The notes beneath the pieces were generated by a model. It worked only from the letters and a program-made list of their open reading frames with translations, had not been told where the DNA came from and did no database searches. Positions 57,801-64,000 of a DNA stretch of 64,000 bases are shown here, piece after piece; position 1 is the stretch's first letter, and each line of letters opens with the position of its first letter. Position numbers and translations under genes: made by a program. This DNA comes from Poa pratensis. Taxonomy: Eukaryota > Streptophyta > Magnoliopsida > Poales > Poaceae. Location of the stretch: the NCBI GenBank assembly GCA_947311845.1, contig CAMZMU010000075.1, forward strand, positions 24,279,421 through 24,343,420. Reading direction: 5' to 3'.

Positions 57801-59447
57801 GCTAATACGGGTCAATATAACCAATGAATTACCCACTCATCAACTATATCAATGTATTGCAACTGAAATTAGAAAATCGGCATGTACCAGGAATAGGAGA
57901 AGAAACAAAAAGGTAGCTAAAATAAAACCACAGGTAAGTATAAACCGCAGTGTAGCAATTAGGGTATCTGTGTATGCTCCTATACTGGAGCATGCGGAGT
58001 GTAGCAATTAGGGTATCTGTGTATGCTCCTATACTGGAGCATGCGGAATTTTCTGAAGCTTGCAGAACATTTAGAATTTTATGGGAAATAGAGCTACTGG
58101 CATCTTATTGCTGAAACAGCACTTAGAGTGGCCATAAACAGCACCAATACTTTGCAGTTGTTCTACTATCTGTTAGTGTTTTGCGTGGCATCCTTTGGAA
58201 TACATCAAATCTTTGTTCTATTAAAACTACTTAAGAGACACTTTCAAGCAATTCTAGCAGTACACTTTCATGCATTCCTACTATAATCAGTAAAGTAGTG
58301 ACAGTACATAAATATAATCTTATATCTTCAGGCATTTCAATCAATTAAGTAAGCAAGCTGCAAAAGTGAAGACCACAATGTAGGGTAAGTATAATCCCCA
58401 TGTCTACCATGTGTCGATCGTTTGGGCGGCATCAACTTGAACATCTCTTCTAATACATCAAACCTTGTTCCCATTAAACTCAACTCAATAGTGACACTTT
58501 CAAGCGATTCTATCGGTAATTTTTCATTCCTTTATTAGAATCAGTAAAGTAGTGACAGTCAGTAAATATTACTAGATCAGTAGGTCCTAAGGTTTTCAAT
58601 CATTTCTATCAATAGATTTATCAAGCTGAAAAAGTGAAGACCACAATGTAGCGTGACTATAATCCCCATGTCGACGGACTATTTGTTGGTTATTTGGGTG
58701 CCATCAACGTGAACATCCCTTCTAATAAATCAAACCTTATTTTCCCCATTAAAATCAAATAGTGGGTGACATTTTCACTCAATTCTATCAGTAGATTTCC
58801 ATGCATTTCTATTATTATGTCAGGAAAGTATTGACAGTCAAGGCAGTACTAAGTCGAATATTTTCAGGCATTCCTACAAAGCAAGCAGCAAAACTGAAAA
58901 CCAAAATCAATGTATCGTCAATTCGATCCCCATTTCTCTTGGATAGAATCATGAAATGAAGCCGTGGATAGTTCGTGCCCATAATTCAAGGGTACCTGGC
59001 ACTGGAGCGCTCGCCCAAGACGCGCTTGCGTTCGGCCTCCTCGCGCGCGACCTCGGCGATGCGTGCGCGCAGCTCCTTGCGCTGCCTCCTCACGACCCCG
59101 CGCAGGCGCTCGGCCTCCTCGGCGGCGAGGTCGCGCTCCCTGGCCTCGGCCTCCCTGGCGGCCGCGTCGCCCCCGCCGGCGCCCCCGACGCCCCCCTCCC
59201 GCGCCCGCCTGGCCGCGACGCCGTGGACGAGGATGTTGCGGCGCGCCGTGGCGACGGTGCGCTCGGAGCGGACGCGGCGCAGCAGGAAGGACCAGACGGG
59301 GAGCATGTTCCCGCGGCAGATCTTGCGGAGCTGCTCCGGGGCCGGCGGCGCGGACGGGTAGCCCATCTCGTCCTGCAGCCACTCGATGATGGCGTCGGGC
59401 GACACGCCCCCCGGGCCCGTGCTGCCGGAGACGGAGGAGGCGGGCAT
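51815..59447 (-). CDS. AUG5: AUG5, augmin (HAUS5-like) subunit, 787 aa
   Basis: Ten exons: 58996-59447, 56733-57281, 56176-56317, 55562-55738, 54921-55130, 54361-54546, 54110-54269, 53388-53589, 52398-52530, 51815-51967; 2364 bases, all GT/AG and in phase. The start at 59447 gives [12 protein letters not shown], then the conserved [14 protein letters not shown] and [20 protein letters not shown]. Other family stretches are [85 protein letters not shown] and [20 protein letters not shown]. Much of it is predicted coiled coil. Augmin is an eight-subunit complex that recruits gamma-tubulin to existing microtubules and supports spindle and phragmoplast assembly. Length is close to the Arabidopsis protein (about 796). 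The gene looks complete; intron 1 (1.7 kb) carries tandem repeats. Confidence 0.96.
57950..58047 (+). repeat. Exact 49-bp tandem duplication in AUG5 intron 1
   Basis: The 49-base unit from gtgtagcaattagggtatct to ctggagcatgcgga is present twice without a mismatch (57950-57998 and 57999-58047). The identity implies a recent duplication. Each unit also contains the short palindrome gctcctatactggagc. Confidence 0.95.
58190..58930 (+). repeat. Degenerate ~260-bp tandem repeats in AUG5 intron 1
   Basis: Related phrases recur at about 260-base spacing: gtgaagaccacaatgtag plus ataatccccatgtc at about 58365 and 58635, with a weaker copy at about 58895. aacatc(t/c)cttctaata plus atcaaaccttgtt at about 58440 and 58710. 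gacactttcaagc(a/g)attcta at about 58240 and 58490. Together they make about three diverged units. Not coding. Confidence 0.7.
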
Positions 59448-59920
59448 CGCCGGCCGGCCGGTGGGTGGCGGAACCCTAGACGCCCGATCTGACGGGGGAG
59501 CGGCGGGTAGTGGAGGGAGGGAGTGGGAGTGTTTTTTTTTGAAACTTTCTGCTGGTGGTTTCGTTTGGATCTCTTCGAGGAAGAGAGGGACGGCGTGACG
59601 GAGCTGGGTCACGGCGCCGGCGCGGGACGGCTGTTTGGTCGTCACCGGTGGTCAGTGTTTCCAAATGTTACGCTCTCTTTGGTAGAGATTGTTTCGGGCC
59701 GGAGTCAAGAAATGAAATTGATTGATATTTCATACCCGACGTGTTTGGTTGTTACGGAATTGGAAATGTCATTTCGATTGGAATTCTAGCGAATGGATTG
59801 GCATGTACTGATCCATTTCATTTCTACCAAACGAAACGAAATGATAGCATCAATGCCATGTCATTTCATTTTTGTCAAAATAGACGTCATCATTGTGTGT
59901 TTTCAGTCCAAAAAATTATA
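59448..59920 (-). promoter_or_regulatory. AUG5 5' flank
   Basis: Probably the 5' UTR and proximal promoter up to about 59640. Beyond it, gtgtttggttgtt and ctaccaaacg words suggest a decayed MITE, but I could not pair the ends. No strong TATA box. Confidence 0.3.
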
Positions 59921-60044
59921 CTCCCTCCGTTCACAAAAGGATGTCTCAATCATTCTCAAATTTGCATGTATGTAGACATGATTTAGTGTATAGATACATA
60001 TATATTTGAGATAGGTTGAGACATCCTTTTGTAAACGGAGGGAG
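59921..60044. mobile_element. Stowaway MITE, 124 bp
   Basis: ctccctccgttcacaaaagg to ccttttgtaaacggagggag, near-perfect inverted ends, flanked by TA on each side (59919-59920 and 60045-60046). The arms extend inward as atgtctcaa / ttgagacat. Confidence 0.9.
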
Positions 60045-61343
60045 TACGATTGGTGCACATCTTAAACCCAATAAGTGCATATGACATTGTTCCGGAAAAA
60101 TAGAAGTTATTTGGTAAAAGTCGACGATTCAAGACATGTGGCATTGATGGATTGATATGCATAAAAATAGAAATTAATTGGTAAAATTAGAGCATCCTAC
60201 TATATGGAAAAGGTACATTCTAAACCTTTAATTGGCACAGTGAATTATTGAATTCTGGTCTAATGTGAACCATGAATCTGCTTCGTGCACCGGTTAAACA
60301 ATAATCCCGACCGAGAATATTTGTTATCTCACTGACTAGACATGCCCGCATATCATATTTATCTTCCCCAATCGGTTTCTCTCTGGTTCAGGCGCACTAA
60401 AAAATCATGGAGCATGCCAGACGGCCAGAGGTTCTCGGGCATGGCCAACGTCGTGCTAGTTCCGAAACTCTCCGAGAGATTCGTTGGGCCACTCGGAGAC
60501 TGTGCTCATCTATCCGTTGTGGAGCCGTAGCTCCTCGATGGACATGGTAACGAGCAGCCCAGACCAATCGAATTCCTCCTCCCCATAGACTATGGACAGG
60601 GTAACGAGCAGCCCAGACCCGTCAAGCTCCTCCTCCCCATAGAATACGCGGATCGCAGAAGCGCGGAGCACCTCACCATTTTTTCCAAGTTTCTGTAGGG
60701 ATATGCGCGACAGAAAATCAAAAAATTCTCTCACATGTGGAAGCAACACCCAAAGATCTTATCTAAGGAGATGCAAGCAACGGGGAGGGTAATCAACATA
60801 CCCTCAAAGAACACGAGTGTTGGACGTTTGTCACAACGCAGCTTGGTGTAGACCTTGATGCGGTTCACTCCAATAAGCACCACAACGAGCGGTGCCTCCG
60901 AGATTTACTACGGCTCAGCAACGTCTCCCCTTCTTGATCCAGCAAGTTTGAAGGAGAAGTAGATGGGATCCAAACCAGCAGCACGACGGTGTGGTGGTTC
61001 GGTGAGCTCTCACGCGGGCAGGGCTTCGCCAAGCCAAGACCACAAGAGAAAGGAGCAAGAGGAAGTGTACCGGCTTAGGAATTAATCCTTCTTTTCCCAA
61101 ATGGTACCCTCCTTATGTAGGATGTGGGGAGGAGCTGTGAGGCTTGCCTCCTGAGCTTCCCTAGAAGGAACCAGCCTCCAAATCTTCTCCAGTAGGAACC
61201 AGCTTCCAAGGCTTCCCCAGGAAGGAACCAGCCTCCAAGGCTTCCCCAGGAAGGAACCTAGCTGCCAAGACTTCTCAAGGAAGGAACTTGGCTGCCAAAT
61301 ATCCTAAGTGGGACGTTCGGGATAGTGGGCCCCACCATGGGAC
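60045..61343. other. Unassigned region with two local tandem repeats
   Basis: 60540-60650 holds a 55-60-bp direct duplication (gtaacgagcagcccagacc ... ctcctcctccccatag, twice). 61150-61310 is a minisatellite of about 32 bp and five units (aaggaaccagcctccaa, ggcttccccagg), the unit next to the centre being almost exact. No gene recognised; possibly part of an unclassified transposon. Confidence 0.5.
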
Positions 61344-62790
61344 TGATACGTCACAAACGTATCTATAATTTTCGATGTTCCATGCATGTTTTATGTCAAT
61401 TGGCACATGTTTTATATACACTTTATATCATATTATGACATTTATTGGATTAACCTACTAATAGTTGCCAAAATGCAAAATCTTCTTGTTTTCCTATTTG
61501 TTGTGTAGGAATTATCAAAAATACAAAAGGAAACCATATTGGAGTCGAATTGGGACTTTCCAGAAATCTGTCTGGAAACGTTTTTCAAAGATGGTCACGT
61601 TACGGGCCCAAGACGGCGTCAAATGGAAGTCTCCCCGAAAGGAAAGTTGCAGGAAATTTCGCGAGAATCGATCTAGAGTTAAAATTCGCCCAATTCCGAG
61701 TCCGGACGGCCGAGATATTCCCGATTTACTGCAGCCCTAGATGGGATGACGGAAATCCGAGAGTCTATATAAGGGAGGAAACCCTAGGTCGTGGGAGGAG
61801 CCCCATACCACGAATTTTCCTCCTCCCCAGCAGCCATCTTGGGGAGGAGAACCTCCTCAACTCCATCTCCATCACCAGGGGCAGCCGCCGCCTCCAAGGG
61901 CTGCCGCCGCCTCCAAGGGCAGCAGCCACCGCCGCCGAGGGCTGCCGCCGCACCGTCAAGGGCAGCAGCCGCAGCCGCCACGCCATCACGCCGCCGCTGC
62001 CGCACCGTCTCCTCCACGGGCCGCCGCCGCCGCTCCGTGGCTGCTGCGGGCTTCCGTCTCTACTCCGGGCTTCACCTCTTCATCAACCTCTCCATCAAGC
62101 TCCTCATCACCATGACCATGTGTGAGTAGTTTCCCTCGGGGCTGAGGGCTCGTACGGTAGCTATGTGGTATACATCTCTCTCCCATGGTGTGATCTTTAT
62201 GTGATCATGAACATTGTTAGTACGTACTGCTGAATTCATATGTAATGTTTATGCTACTCAAGTGAATTTATCTAGTTTCCGGAGTCATTGTGACAACACG
62301 GTATCAAGATGACAGTGTGGGTACTTGTGTGTGACTCTATGAATAATTTAGATATTTATCATGTCTTATTCTTTGCGGAATTGTGGTGTTTGTTTACTCA
62401 GACTTTGAGGCGTGCTTTTGTAGCCCTACGCATAGTACTCTTGTTTCATCAAGAAGAAGAATAATCCCGAGTAGCATTTATTTGCGTTCAGTTGTGCTAA
62501 CGTGTTGAGAGATACCACTAGTGAAAGTATGATCCCTAGACCTTGTTTCCAAGCATTGAATCACCGTTTACTCTCAGTTTTGCTGCCTGTTTGCTTGCTG
62601 CCATTGTTATTACCACCTGCTACTACATATACCATCTGCAATTATACAACCGAAAATCCCAAAAATATTTGCATCTTTCACTGTTTTATTTATCATTACT
62701 ACTAACCAATACCTTCAGCTCCTCGTGGGTTCGACAACCTTTTCTATTCGAAAGGTACTACAATTGATCTCCTGCACTTGGGAGTCATCA
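61344..62790 (+). mobile_element. 5' LTR of a Gypsy-like retrotransposon
   Basis: Begins TGATACGTCAC and ends GGAGTCATCA, 1447 bp, followed by a PBS. It contains a TATA-like tctatataagggagg at 61763, then a transcribed-looking leader with ccgccgcc repeats. Parts (tcattgtgacaacacggtat; ttactcagactttgagg) match the reverse complement of the solo LTR at 20663-22252, so the families are related. Confidence 0.85.
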
Positions 62791-62801
62791 AGATACTTTT
62801 C

Positions 62802-62819
62802 TGGCGCCGTTGCCGGGGA
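62802..62819 (+). promoter_or_regulatory. Primer-binding site, tRNA-Asp type
   Basis: tggcgccgttgccgggga, complementary to the tRNA-Asp 3' end, 11 bases after the LTR; identical to the site at 23158. Confidence 0.9.
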
Positions 62820-62897
62820 GCGTAGCGCTATTGGTAAGAAGTTTGGTAAGGAAACTCGAAAGGTGAATTTTATTTACTGTTTTATCTCATTGTTACT

Positions 62898-62997
62898 ATG
62901 GCATTTATGGAACGTGCTTCGCTGCATCTTGCTTTATATGAAAGTGCTTATGATAATGCTCCTAAAGTGGTTGAAACTACTGTGTCTGAGGTACTGA
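62898..62997 (+). pseudogene. gag start of the retrotransposon, cut by an LTR
   Basis: The frame opens MAFMERASLHLALYESAYDN and APKVVETTVSEV, where a gag frame would be expected after the PBS, and is interrupted by the next LTR at 62998. Too short to classify. Inactive in this arrangement. Confidence 0.55.
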
Positions 62998-64000
62998 TGT
63001 CTACGCACGCTTCTATTCTTGTAGACAGTGTTGGGCCTCCAAGAGCAGAGGTTTGTAGAACAGCAGCAAGTTTCCCTTAAGTGAATCACCCAAGGTTTAT
63101 CGAACTCAGGGAAGTAGAGGTCAAAGATATCCCTCTCAAGCAACCCTGCAATTAAGATACAAGAAGTCTCTTGTGTCCCCAACACACCCAATACACTTGT
63201 CAGATGTATAGGTGCACTAGTTCGGCGAAGAGATAGTGAAATACAAGTAATATGGATGATTATAAGTGGTAATTGCAATCTGGAATAAAAATGGCAGCAA
63301 GCAAACATGTAGCAGAACTTGCTGTAAACGGTGTTTCAATGCTTAGAAACAAGGCCTAGGGATTATACTTTCACTAGTGGACACTCTCAACAATGATCTC
63401 ATAACTGAATAAGTAAAAGCTACTCTTAAACACTCTCTTATTGGATAACAAACACCATTCATTGTGTAGGGCTACAAAAGCACACCTCAAGCCGGAGTAA
63501 ACAAGCGCCACAACGTCATAAAGGAGTCACACACGGTGCACACACTGTCACCTTTACACCGTGGAGAGTACCGGAGTTCATATTAAAGTAACCTATAGAG
63601 TGCATAATAGATAAAGAGTAACATCTACATATTCAACTAGATTAGCACAACTGAACACAAGTAAATACTACTCGGGATTATTCTCCTTCTTGATGAAGCA
63701 AGAGTACTATGCGTAGGGCTGCAAAAGCACACCTCAAAGTCAGAGTAAACAAACACCACAATTCCCAAGAATAAGCCATGATAAATGTCTAAATTATACA
63801 TAGAGTCACACAAGTACCCACACTGTCATCTTGATACCGTGTTGTCACAATGACTCCAGAAACTAGACAAAATCACTTGAGTAGCATAAACATTATTAAT
63901 GCATTCAGCGATAGTATCAATACACATGATTACATAAAGATCACACCATGAGAGAGAGAGATGAACCACATAGCTACCGGTAGAGCCCTCAGCCTCGGGG
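62998..64000 (-). mobile_element. Nested LTR running off the window
   Basis: Same family and orientation as the solo LTR at 20663-22252; the sequence from tgatgtctacg onward matches that copy closely to the window end. It entered the gag start of the element at 61344. Whether it is a solo LTR or a full element cannot be seen. Confidence 0.85.

Noticed and set aside
58918..59645. Other long ORFs over AUG5 exon 1
   Set aside because: Shadows in a GC-rich exon; the AUG5 frame matches the family from its first residues. The in-frame upstream ATG at 59645 extends beyond the usual start and into low-complexity sequence.
59630..59840. Possible Tourist/hAT MITE (gtgtttggttg ... ctaccaaacg)
   Set aside because: Ends could not be paired into terminal repeats and no target duplication was visible.
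1..64000. Search for CRISPR arrays, bacterial operons or prophage
   Set aside because: Spliced plant genes and plant transposons throughout; no regularly spaced short repeats with unique spacers.

Overview
The window looks like nuclear DNA of a Triticeae grass (wheat, Aegilops, barley or rye type). The grounds are spliced GC-rich cereal genes, Stowaway MITEs ending CTCCCTCC/GGAGGGAG, a 10.6-kb CACTA element with TCCCGGTT-type subterminal palindromes, and Gypsy-like LTRs that start TGATACG and carry a tRNA-Asp primer-binding site. I saw no bacterial, organellar or viral segment, no CRISPR array, and no tRNA or rRNA gene.

Layout. 1-5.3 kb: Athila-type LTR relic, a Mutator-like element with a GC-rich minisatellite core, a 341-bp Helitron and a fold-back MITE. 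5.4-7.1 kb: a minus-strand U-box/ARM ubiquitin-ligase gene broken by one missing base. 7.36-17.93 kb: a CACTA transposon bounded exactly by TAT target duplications. Its ORF1 can be spliced on paper into a TNPA-type protein with a C-terminal Ulp1-like cysteine protease, its TNP2 transposase has lost the catalytic core in frame, and it carries a third small ORF plus internal palindrome clusters. 19.1-29.4 kb: a PIF/Harbinger-like element invaded by an LTR retrotransposon, then partly duplicated, with a further solo LTR nested in one copy. 29.5-37.1 kb: a Mutator-type fold-back, a Stowaway dimer, a LINE tail, an unidentified broken membrane-protein ORF, a 1.1-kb tandem duplication and a GGCC-palindrome MITE.

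37.4-59.5 kb is the gene-rich part. It holds THP1/EER5 (TREX-2 mRNA export, 12 exons, minus), Gypsy remnants, a phytocystatin pseudogene (minus), EBS (BAH-PHD histone reader, 5 exons, plus), a small unidentified ORF, and AUG5 (augmin subunit, 10 exons, minus). The three multi-exon genes could be read exon by exon with intact splice sites and phases, giving predicted proteins of 409, 216 and 787 residues. 59.9-64 kb: a Stowaway MITE, minisatellite-like repeats, then a 5' LTR, PBS and gag start of a Gypsy-like element interrupted by another LTR that runs off the window.

The host genes do separate housekeeping jobs (mRNA export, chromatin reading, spindle microtubule nucleation, ubiquitination) and do not form a pathway. 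The most unusual material is the CACTA element (protease-bearing ORF1, shared acidic/AIEASL motif, large hairpins) and the duplicated nested-transposon block. Exon borders were set by hand from splice signals and phase, and could be off by a base in places.
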